Assembly: GCA_900239685.1 (NCBI GenBank)
Contig: OENT01000194.1
Span: 1 to 64,000, forward strand
From: Rotaria macrura
Lineage: Eukaryota; Rotifera; Eurotatoria; Philodinida; Philodinidae
Length of the DNA stretch: 64,000 nt
Direction: 5' to 3'
In this document: positions 11,536-20,353 of the stretch, piece after piece
Layout: each line of letters begins with the position of its first letter
Numbering within the stretch: position 1 is the stretch's first letter
The notes under the pieces: model-generated
What the model saw: only the letters and a program-made list of their open reading frames with translations
The model's database searches: none
Told to the model about the DNA's origin: nothing
Made by a program: the position numbers and the translations under genes

Positions 11536-13635
11536 ATGTCATATTATACATATTATCAATACGAAAGAATGACATCGGAAGAAAAGGATCGAATTTGTGA
11601 TTCAAATGGTGATTTATTAGGTGATAAGATCCGACAATGCGAATTAGGTGTTGAAAACAACAACAAAGACCTACAACAAAATGATTTAATAATTAATAAC
11701 AATACAAAAAAACCTTTAAAGAGACACCTTACCTCATCAAGCAATTTCGGTGATAGTATATTAAATGAAGACGAAAATGATCAGTTTATTATTGTTGGTA
11801 AATATAATAAACGTAAACAAAGACGTGTTGGTGAAAACAATGAACACACAGACAATGATGAAGATTTATTGATTATAGACCAAAATTCTGCTGCAGCATC
11901 AAACATAAATGTAAATAACGGACGAGTATTTCATAACAGTAAAAACAAGATAAACAGTCATATCAATAGAAACGAACTATCAAACAGTCGTCCGATGAAT
12001 CATTCGTCTAATCAAAATGCACAGGACGACAAAGATAAAAACAAAAAGAAAGACAAGTCAAGTAAAGCATATGAACATGATGGAAAAATGACAGAAGAAC
12101 AACAGAAAAAATCATCTAAAGAAATAAGTACAAATGTTACAAACAAAATGAATGAAAATATAAATATAGATATATCAATATCACAGCATGCAATACGTTA
12201 TGCAGTAGAAAAAAAATTTCCTCCATTAATAATAGGTTGTCAACCAAAAATAAATATGATTCATCAGGGAAATGAATTAATAAAAGCACTTATCGCATTC
12301 ATTGAAACAAATTTTCGTCAGAAAAATAAGAATTATCACCATCCGCTAGGTTTTGATTATTGGTATGTCAATAAGAATGGTGATTTAGTATGCTACACGA
12401 AACATACTGAACTTTTTGTTTATCTATGTGAACCTCATAATTATCCGTCAATGCTTGGTAACATCAATATAACTTCATCAAGGCCAAAACATTTACCATC
12501 TCAACATTCTATTGTACTTAAATATGTGCCTAATTACATCACAAAAGATGAAATCGAAATTGAAATTAAATCTACCATAAAGTCAACGTTCAATATTGAA
12601 GAAATGAAGGGATCTATGACTGACAAATCTAGGCATGTGAGACTAGAACTTACTTCTCTTGATGAGTACAATCTAGTTCTTAACAACGGCGGAATTACAA
12701 TAAATGGACACATAATTGAAGCCAATGAATTTCTTTCTCCGCCTCGTCTATTAATCTGCTCAAAATGTAATGATCCTGGACATATTCGACGAAACTGTAA
12801 CTTTCAATATGATGCATGTCGCAGATGTGGTAAGGATCGATCAATAGGGGAACACAAAGAATGTATTATTATATGTCATCGATGTAATGAAAATCATCTA
12901 TCTACAGATTATAAATGTCCATTTCTTGTCGAATATCGTAGATCTCTTATGTATAAACTGAAAGACCAACCAAATTTGTTACCACCAAATGTACAGATTT
13001 TTATTCCTTCTGAATGCCGTGAACGGGGTATTGCAAACAATAAAATTTTAAGCAATCCAAAAAGCAAATTAAATAGTAATTCCACAATCTTTAACAATAC
13101 AACAAAATTTAACTTATCTTCTCATGCATGGCCTTCACTAGGTAAAGTAACAGATAGTGGTTCGGCTTCACATTTAAATGTACAGTCATTTTTGAATGAG
13201 CTAAAAGAAAAACAAAATGAAATCATGAAGACAAACGACGAATTGCATTTAAAAACCCAACAATTACAAGTTAAATATGATGATCATATGAAAAATATAA
13301 GCTCGATTTTATTAATTATGTCACAGCAAGTTAAAATCCAAAATGAAGGTATTGAAAGATGTTACACTACAATAAATGAAGTATTTCCAATACTAACATC
13401 TACTCTTGAAATCTTTCAACGTCTAATCAACAAACCTGGTACGTTTAATAAGAAGGAAAGTAACAGCGCTGAAAACCAAAGTATTCTGAATCATATCTCT
13501 CAATCACTCCAATTCATTAAAGACAGAAACGATTTTCTGACCACAAATCAACGTGTACTTAACTCTCTGGTTGAAAAGCAGAATACATTAATGACTCAAG
13601 GAATAGATAGCTTGATATCAAATAATGAACAATAA
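11536..13635 (+). CDS. LINE ORF1: zinc-knuckle nucleic-acid-binding protein
   Basis: 699 aa from ATG 11536. Residues 1-210 are Asn/Lys/Asp-rich and probably disordered. Around 315-400 a region beginning HSIVLKYVPNYITKDEI has the look of an RRM-like/pre-knuckle domain. Three zinc knuckles follow: CSKCNDPGHIRRNC (~408-421, canonical CX2CX4HX4C), CRRCGKDRSIGEHKEC (~428-443) and CHRCNENHLSTDYKC (~447-461). A Lys/Glu-rich coiled-coil-like stretch lies near 555-600. In LINEs this protein coats the element RNA and is needed for ribonucleoprotein formation. The frame is intact over its full length. Its stop codon overlaps the ORF2 start (ATG at 13625, TAA at 13633), suggesting ORF2 translation by termination-reinitiation. 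Confidence 0.88.
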   Translation: MSYYTYYQYERMTSEEKDRICDSNGDLLGDKIRQCELGVENNNKDLQQNDLIINNNTKKPLKRHLTSSSNFGDSILNEDENDQFIIVGKYNKRKQRRVGENNEHTDNDEDLLIIDQNSAAASNINVNNGRVFHNSKNKINSHINRNELSNSRPMNHSSNQNAQDDKDKNKKKDKSSKAYEHDGKMTEEQQKKSSKEISTNVTNKMNENINIDISISQHAIRYAVEKKFPPLIIGCQPKINMIHQGNELIKALIAFIETNFRQKNKNYHHPLGFDYWYVNKNGDLVCYTKHTELFVYLCEPHNYPSMLGNINITSSRPKHLPSQHSIVLKYVPNYITKDEIEIEIKSTIKSTFNIEEMKGSMTDKSRHVRLELTSLDEYNLVLNNGGITINGHIIEANEFLSPPRLLICSKCNDPGHIRRNCNFQYDACRRCGKDRSIGEHKECIIICHRCNENHLSTDYKCPFLVEYRRSLMYKLKDQPNLLPPNVQIFIPSECRERGIANNKILSNPKSKLNSNSTIFNNTTKFNLSSHAWPSLGKVTDSGSASHLNVQSFLNELKEKQNEIMKTNDELHLKTQQLQVKYDDHMKNISSILLIMSQQVKIQNEGIERCYTTINEVFPILTSTLEIFQRLINKPGTFNKKESNSAENQSILNHISQSLQFIKDRNDFLTTNQRVLNSLVEKQNTLMTQGIDSLISNNEQ

Positions 13636-16601
13636 ATTCTTCCATTATTCATCGCCGATTTTGAATCCACATATCATTGACTCATTCTCTGGTACGTTGA
13701 AAGAAAAGATTGTTTTATCTGAAATGATTAATGAATGGAATTCTCGTGTTTCTATTTCGCAATTATGTAACTATTGGAAAAAAATTCCACCAATTTCTGT
13801 AAAACAGAATCTATTATTCTTGCTATACAATGTTGAAAGTTTAAATACTCATGTTGCTGATGTTGATATATTACTGTCAAGTTATAACCCTCACATTTGC
13901 ATTCTTACAGGTGTGGGAACAGGTATAAAGAAAAAGTTGACTTTTCCTAATTATTTATCATTCTCACAACCAGGTACTAATGCTTTTGGAGGTGTAATGA
14001 TTCTTTACCATCATTCCATCAAATGTAAAATAACTGATAGAGAACACAATTTTATATTAATTGAAATATTGTTGTTAAATAAACCTTTCTATGTAGGTGG
14101 ATTATATGTTCCTCCGGGATCTTTGCCCCCTTTACAAATATTATCGAAACATCAAAACAAAACATTTTATATTTTTGGAGACTTTAATGCAAAGCACACT
14201 GAATGGGGGTGTAAAAAAAATAATACAAGTGGAGTGCACCTTCAAAATTGGTTGGAAGTAACAGGTAATGAATTGATTGTCCCTCAAAAAGCAACATCGA
14301 AAAGGTCAGATTCCATTATTGATTTTGGTATTTCTCGAGACTCATCTGGTTGGACGGCCGAGGTATTGAATGAAGGTACGTCCGATCACTATCCAGTTAT
14401 TTTTCAATCCTCGATTTCAGTGGAAGAAAATTCTCTCTTTAGGAAAACTAATTGGAAACTATTTAATTTCGTTTTAGCAGCTATCCATGAATATTGGCTG
14501 TCAACAGTATACAACTTGGATGAACAAACATTCTTTAATCTTTTTTCATTATTTCTTTCATCACTATGGGATAGGTGCAGCACATTTGAAAAGTCAACTA
14601 AATACCGTCCTCCTTGGCCTCCTTACCTAGTTCTTATGGCTAAGGATGTCAACAGAGCTCGTCGTAAGTATAGAAGAAATCGAACCTCTTTTAATTTGCA
14701 AGATTATCTATATCGAAAAGAACTATTTGTTACTGAACGCTATCAGATTTTACAATCAAAGACCGAAAAACAATTATCTTGGGCAACAACAGGGCAAAAC
14801 ATATGGAAGTTTGTTAAACCGACTTTTCATTCCTTTACTCCGCCTTTTAGAGGACTCTCCATGGGTAATCATAAAATAACTAAATCAAATGAAATTGTCG
14901 ATTCAGTAGCAGACTTTTTTGAAAAACATTTTCAAGAACCAAAATATGATGTAAAAAACCTGGTGCATGTTGAAGCAATCGAATCATTTAAACAAATTGA
15001 ATATACTCCAAATATTCCGTTAGAACAAATTACTGTAAACGAAGTATTAAATGAATGGAAGAGATTCAAAGGTAAGAAATCTACTGACAGTGCTGGAACA
15101 TCTGCATATATGTTAAAGCAACTCCCGTACGAATACATTGGAATAATAGCCATCTTATTTAATAATTGTGCATCAAAAGGAAATGTTTTTGAAGCTAGCA
15201 AACATGCCAAAGTAATTTGCCTATCGAAGGAGGGACTATTTCCTTCATTAAATAAACTACGACCTATTTCTTTACTGCCAAATATCGGAAAATGGTATGA
15301 ACGTATCATCCACAACAGAATACTAAAATGGTGTGAACAGAAAAATATTTATGTTGATGAACAATCAGGATTTACATCGCAAAGAAGATTGCAAACAAGA
15401 ATAATATCATTAATTGAAGACATTAGGCTAACAATTGCAGCTTGTAACCGGCCTGCACTTGTTATATTTGTTGACTTTTTATCGGCTTTCGATAAAATGT
15501 GGCACCCAGCTCTAATATCATCACTGAAAAAGCTAGAAATGCCACTACCTTTACTAAAATGGATTGCATCCTGGTTGAAAGGTAGAACATTTTCTATTCA
15601 CCATGGTGACGTCTCCTCGCGTCACATAAAAATGTTCGTTGGGGCTCCGCAAGGATCAATACTTGCTGCTACTCTTTTCAGACTTCATATTCACTTTCTA
15701 CCTTCTTTATTTATGAAGATTACAACTCACTTGTTTGCAGACGATTTGGCGTTATTGTTTTTAGGATCATTAGAAAAGAAATTTTCTCACAATATTATTG
15801 ATCTAGAAATACAAGCAAAAGACGCAATGATGAAATTGGAAAAATACGCAGATGATATGTTACTACCCGTCAATATTCCGAAAACTAAAGCATTATTAGT
15901 ACACAACATTGTATCACCTACATTACCCTGCATTAAATTCAAAAGCCAAGGTATCGAATTTGTCTCTTCATTTAAATATCTAGGAGTTTCAATTACAAGC
16001 AAACTAGGTTGGGGAATATATATAGGTAATGTAATAAAAAAACATAAGAAAAATATACAACGCAATGCGAATAATATATTATAATCTTCCAAAAAAATAT
16101 ATTGATATTAGACGAAAACTTTTTCTAGCTTATGCTCTTCCTCAATTTATATGGCTTTTTCCTATCTGGTTTTATTTCACTGAAAAACAAAAAGAAAAAA
16201 TAAACTCGTATTTTTGTTCAGGAATCAGACTAAGCTATGGACTAAAAGGATGGGATAATATATCTACCATGATAATAAGTCAAGAAAAATCTCTATACGA
16301 TTATATTTTCTTGTATTGGTCTAAGTTTTCTTTTCATCTCGAAACAGCAAGTGAAGCAACACAATATCAACACACGTGGACAGCGTACTTATCAGCAAAA
16401 TCGCTGGACAAGGTATGGTATAAAAGTATGGGATTCAGAAAAAATAGTTTTTTCCTAAACAGACTTTCTCAAAGAGCAGAACACAGCAAAAAGGATTGGA
16501 TAATTTTTCGGGACAATCACAAGAGGCAACATGAGTACTTTAAAAATTCAACATTGTATATTAATATGTTCATATATAAATACTTCTTGTTTCCACCTTA
16601 A
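13625..16601 (+). pseudogene. LINE ORF2: endonuclease-reverse transcriptase, one frameshift
   Basis: The first frame runs 13625-16084 (819 aa). An apurinic-like endonuclease comes first, with GDFNAKHTEWGC and TSDHYPVIF. The usual catalytic Glu position after ICIL reads TGVGTG, so that residue may be lost or displaced. The reverse transcriptase has LRPISLLPNIGKWYERII, QSGFTSQRRLQTR, VDFLSAFDKMWHP, GAPQGSILAATLF and the catalytic FADD box. The frame then shifts at about 16065-16083, within an AT-only run, and continues to 16601 as a 178-aa tail starting IIYYNLPKKYIDIRRKLF with no RNase H motif. The shift ends the protein early, so this copy is probably inactive, unless it is a sequencing error in the AT run. 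Confidence 0.88.
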
Positions 16602-16826
16602 TTTCGCATTTTACTTTTAACTATAAAAATATAATATAGAATAATTTCGAGTATAGATGGCGCAAAATGAAAAACGCTCATGTATCATGTAATTCACAAA
16701 TGTTTAATGTCTATATTAATGTTCCTGTGAATACTAATATATTAATTTGTAAATTTCTACTAGATAAACGGTATACTTCTCTTATCTCTATTGAAATGTA
16801 CTAGACTGTATTTTAAAAACAATCTG

Positions 16827-16956
16827 CCTGTAGTGATGAACTGTTCGATATGTGTATGCAGAATCTGTCTTTCTCTTTTCTTTTTCTATTTCGTTTCTTA
16901 TTTCTATATATGTGAACCTGTATATGGCACAATAAAATAAATGTTAAAAAAAAAAA
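16827..16956 (+). repeat. LINE 3' UTR end, copy 1
   Basis: 130 bp ending in AATAAAATAAATGTT plus 11 A's; the same block recurs at 17267-17396 and following A's. Copy 1 is continuous with the coding part of the element. Confidence 0.9.
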
Positions 16957-17265
16957 TGAACATATATTAGAACAATGGAAAAAAAATAGAGAGAGAGGAG
17001 AAAATGATCGGAGCGTGCCATCAATATCGACACATGTGGTACTCTACCATTTTTGTATCCTCCCATTTTATCCCAGACAAAAGACGGACTCGTGAATACG
17101 TTATTTCACTTTCTGATTCTGTCTATTTGCTTGATATTCTCGTATCTTGAATACGGTGGCGATCCATACAATCCATACAATTCATCAGATACGATGGCAA
17201 TCCTAAAGATCCCACAATCTCGGGATCCACTTTTCCCTCCCTGGGGTATGTCCGTGATGGGGGAG
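16957..17265 (+). other. foreign segment between duplicated LINE ends; includes exon-like piece
   Basis: This 309 bp sits between the poly(A) of copy 1 and the N. Its last ~110 bp read openly as EYGGDPYNPYNSSDTMAIL, then KIPQSRDPLFPPWGMSVMGE, which looks like protein-coding sequence unlike any neighbour. The likeliest reading is the 3' flank of another copy of the same LINE, joined here by the assembler. Confidence 0.5.
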
Positions 17266-17266
17266 N

Positions 17267-17406
17267 CCTGTAGTGATGAACTGTTCGATATGTGTATGCA
17301 GAATCTGTCTTTCTCTTTTCTTTTTCTATTTCGTTTCTTATTTCTATATATGTGAACCTGTATATGGCACAATAAAATAAATGTTAAAAAAAAAAAAAAA
17401 AAAAAA
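17267..17406 (+). repeat. LINE 3' UTR end, copy 2, starting at an N
   Basis: Identical to 16827-16956 by eye but with a 21-base poly(A) run, beginning exactly one base after the ambiguous N at 17266. This copy abuts the target-site duplication and so is the true 3' terminus of the insertion. Confidence 0.9.
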
Positions 17407-18360
17407 GTGATTTATCTGTAAGAGTGAAAACCGATTGGACAGGACCTTGCATCCCCATACACGTGACACGTCTAAGATGTCATGGCGTTATTTGAAGTAT
17501 ATCAGCTTTTCATTGTTTAATGGATGCACGATGTGCATCGTATTTTATCAATGCATGGGCTTCTAGTAAACCTCCAGGAAAAAAATGTCAATCCTGAAAA
17601 AAAAGTTTCGTTTTATTTCCCGCTGAAGAATAACGGCAGCAAATTAGTTCTCTTTCTCGACCAAAGAACTATGTTTTTAATCGAAATGTGGCATTACTAT
17701 CTGGCTCACAACAACAACGTGCGATAAGCAACGTTTATTTTTTCTCTGCTGAAGAATTTTAACTAATTAAACATGAAGCCTCAAACACCCTATCAGAATC
17801 CACTGATTTTATTAGTACCTATGATGCACTTTATGCTCATATGATTTTAGTAATAGCTATCACTACTCAAACTTCATCAACTGATAATATCAAAATTCTT
17901 CAAGCATTCTTCTTGTTGTTCACAAGCTGTTCTTGACTATTTTGGTTTATTTCCATTTTGGCTCTATGGTGTAATACCGTCTGATCAAGAGCCAACACTA
18001 TCATCATTAGCACAGCAGATTCATGAAATGTATTCAAAACAATCAGAACATTCATTGAGAGAATAGAATGCTTATTTAATGAGTGACAATGGTGATATAC
18101 GTAAAAATCGAGCCAATGCAGATATTGTTAATCATGAATTTCATTGTTCATCATGGCGACAAATAAATATGTTCGATGCTAATTTTGGTAATAGTGGATT
18201 TCCTGTCTATAGTGGACTAACAGATCTTTTATAGTCACGATATTTTTCAATGATGGATGCATGCGCCAGAGATGGGATTGGTTAATATTTTGCTAGGATT
18301 GAGAGAAGAATATTACGAACGAATGATACAACAAAACATGCTACGTAAATTTCGATCATA
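17405..18360 (+). pseudogene. HXXXD (BAHD) acyltransferase relic, 3' part
   Basis: Directly after the LINE the frame of the 5' part resumes: SDLSVRVKTDWTGPC, then a TGA, then AFHCLMDARCASYFINAWAS, where H-C-L-M-D is the catalytic HXXXD motif. Further pieces in shifted frames are YFFSAEEF (stop) and STYDALYAHMILVIA near 17820, YFGLFPFWLYGVIPSDQEPT near 17940, and INMFDANFGNSGFPVYSG (the position of the family DFGWG motif) near 18165, then GLREEYYERMIQQNM. Several in-frame stops and frame changes show the gene is dead. The family transfers acyl groups from CoA to alcohols or amines; it is typical of plants and fungi and rare in animals. Confidence 0.75.
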
Positions 18361-19390
18361 TTTTATGATAATAATCTCAATAACTTTGTTAGTTTCACTT
18401 AAAAATTCATTGAAAAATACAGTATTCAGCTAGACTTTTTTCTAAATAAATTCTCATCAGGCATAAGAATGAATTAGCGATAAAAAAAAATATGATTGTG
18501 AGTATTGTATTTTGAGATGATAAGAATACGCTATCCGATGTTCAAGTTTATTCACAGTGGTTTTTTTTACATATCGAGATATGATGGAATACACAGTCCA
18601 AATTGAAATCGTTCGGATAACTATAATAATTAAAAGTAGAAAAATACATTCATTCATTGACCAATTTATTTATTCATTTCGGTATGATCGTTCATTCAAT
18701 CGCTCATGGTTTTCGATCAAAATTAACATTATAAATCAAACTTGTTTAGAGATGTGCGAGACTTGGATTGTGATCAGAACTGAAACTCGTGACAAAATCA
18801 TGTTCTTCACTTTGTAACTTTTTAAACAAAGTGTTTTTTAAAGCACAAATCAATTTATTATTTTTAGTATAGTCTCGTATAATAAGGCTCGAAGCAACGT
18901 GTCACGATGAAGTGAATGCTTTACGTGCTGTCTCTTACATAAAAATCAAACTCCGAATTGAGAGTGGTTATCCGAAGAATAGTGCAAGAAGAGGCAGATT
19001 GATGTACGAATCTTTATTGAGCGCGATTATTTCTACCGAAAGTTCAGCATCGTGGATTCCCACACCTTTCTCTGTTCGAATTTCTATATCAATGGAGTGT
19101 GTACCTGCTGGAAGTCATCCACTACCTGTCGAGTGAGGGTGTGTGTATCTGTTTCCCTACTCAAATTCACATCAGCAGCCTCGAAGTCCTTTTGTAGAAA
19201 CCGCGCATGTTAGGTTACTTGGTTTGGTCAGTTATTATTCCTTGTGCATTAGTAAGTTAAATAGGCAAAAATTTTCGAGGACTCTTTAAAATTCTAGTGG
19301 CATACTCTTACGCCCATCTTCCTAACATATTTCGAGTGTCAAAGTAGAGAAAAAAGTGTTTATCGTTGTAGTATGTAGTTCATGATGTTA
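18361..19390. other. mostly featureless; possible minus-strand gene relic at 18967-19150
   Basis: On the minus strand, 19150-18967 reads HSTGSG (stop) LPAGTHSIDIEIRTEKGVG followed by IHDAELSVEIIALNKDSY and a stop at 18969. It has coding-like composition and lies downstream of the NHL gene on the same strand, but it carries an internal TGA and I do not recognise the family. The rest shows nothing I can support. Confidence 0.35.
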
Positions 19391-20324
19391 TTAATTAGAT
19401 ACGATGTTGAATTTTTTTACTACATGGTTGTCAAAATCGGCGACATATAGATTGCCGTGTCGATCGAATGACAGACCGAATGGTACATTGAGCTGGTTTG
19501 ATTGTTCTCCTCGACCGTTTCCACCAACGACGACACTTCCTTGAGCGGCTCCTTTGGGCCAACGCATGATTCGGTTATTTCCTACATCAGTCACATAGAC
19601 AGTGCCCATTTGATCAACAACAACTCCTTCAGGGTAACGCAATTGTGTAAGATCATTTCCTTGTTCTTGACCACCAGCTACGACAATCCCTTGTTTTGCA
19701 CCTTCTACCCATTTCATGACACGATGATTTCCCAAATCGGACACGTACACTGCATGATCTCGATCAACACATATGTATCGTGGGAGAGAGAGTTGATCGA
19801 GCCGATTGCCGTATCCATTACCACCTGCAATCACTGTTCCTTGAGATGCTCCTTTTAGATATCGTTTCACTTCATTGTTTCCAAAATCAACGACATACAG
19901 AGATCCAATCTCGTCCATTGTCAAACCCACACAATCGATATCCGAAATTATTGTTTCTCCACTTATTCCATTTCGGCGAGGCCATCGAACCACTCTCTTA
20001 TTCGAACCATCACATATGATGAGACTATCTGTCTCTTTGTCGACAATTACATCTCTTGGGTAAGATAATTGATGAGCCCCACTTCCTTGTTCATTTCCTC
20101 CGGCAATCACTTGACCACTTGTCGCATTCGATTTCCATTCTACAATACGGTGATTTGAAGAATCAGCGACATAGACGGTTTGATCAGCGTCAACATACAA
20201 ACCCCATGGGTAGTAGAGTTGATGAATTCCATTACCTTGTCCGTTTCCTCCGGCCACATTCAAACCATTCTGTTGCCATCGGGCATTTGGTTGGATGTCA
20301 TTCAAACTCCACGTAATCGATGAA
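19391..20324 (-). CDS. NHL-repeat beta-propeller protein (5' end unresolved)
   Basis: About 310 residues made of six NHL repeats, each with the pattern G-N-x-x-x-Q-L-x-x-P-x-G/D-V-x-V-D-x-x-x-x-V-Y-V-x-D-x-x-N-x-R-V-x-x-W; examples are YVADSSNHRIVEWKSN, YVSDLGNHRVMKWVEG and YVADFDNHVVKKFN. Spacers are AGGN/Q-x-x-G-x-x-x-x-Q-L. Such repeats fold as a six-bladed propeller that binds protein or RNA partners. The open frame extends upstream to 20353 and beyond without an ATG. A good splice acceptor (TCTCTATTTCAG) ends at 20325, so an upstream exon with the start is expected; I could not find a convincing one within 200 bp. Either a distant first exon exists or the gene is 5'-truncated. Expanded NHL families are common in bdelloids (from memory). 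Confidence 0.8.
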
Positions 20325-20353
20325 CTGAAATAGAGAGGAAGTATTTGATACAA

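Larger units (their letters stand above)
11402..17406 (+). mobile_element. non-LTR (LINE) retrotransposon, near full length, ~6.0 kb
   Basis: The element starts with a ~134 bp 5' leader, carries ORF1 (11536-13635) and ORF2 (13625-16601, frameshifted), and ends in a poly(A) run at 17386-17406 preceded by AATAAA. It is bounded by a 13-15 bp target-site duplication, AAGTGATTTATCTGT, at 11387-11401 and 17405-17419 (two A's shared with the tail). Two-ORF layout with zinc knuckles, an apurinic-type endonuclease and a reverse transcriptase and no RNase H fits the jockey/LINE group; a bdelloid element of this sort (Hebe) is known, but I cannot assign the family. The 3' UTR is duplicated around an N (17266), so the true length is nearer 5.5 kb if that duplication is an assembly error. 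Confidence 0.88.

Noticed and set aside
14932..15315. 127-residue minus-strand frame in the LINE
   Set aside because: Antisense shadow of the reverse transcriptase.
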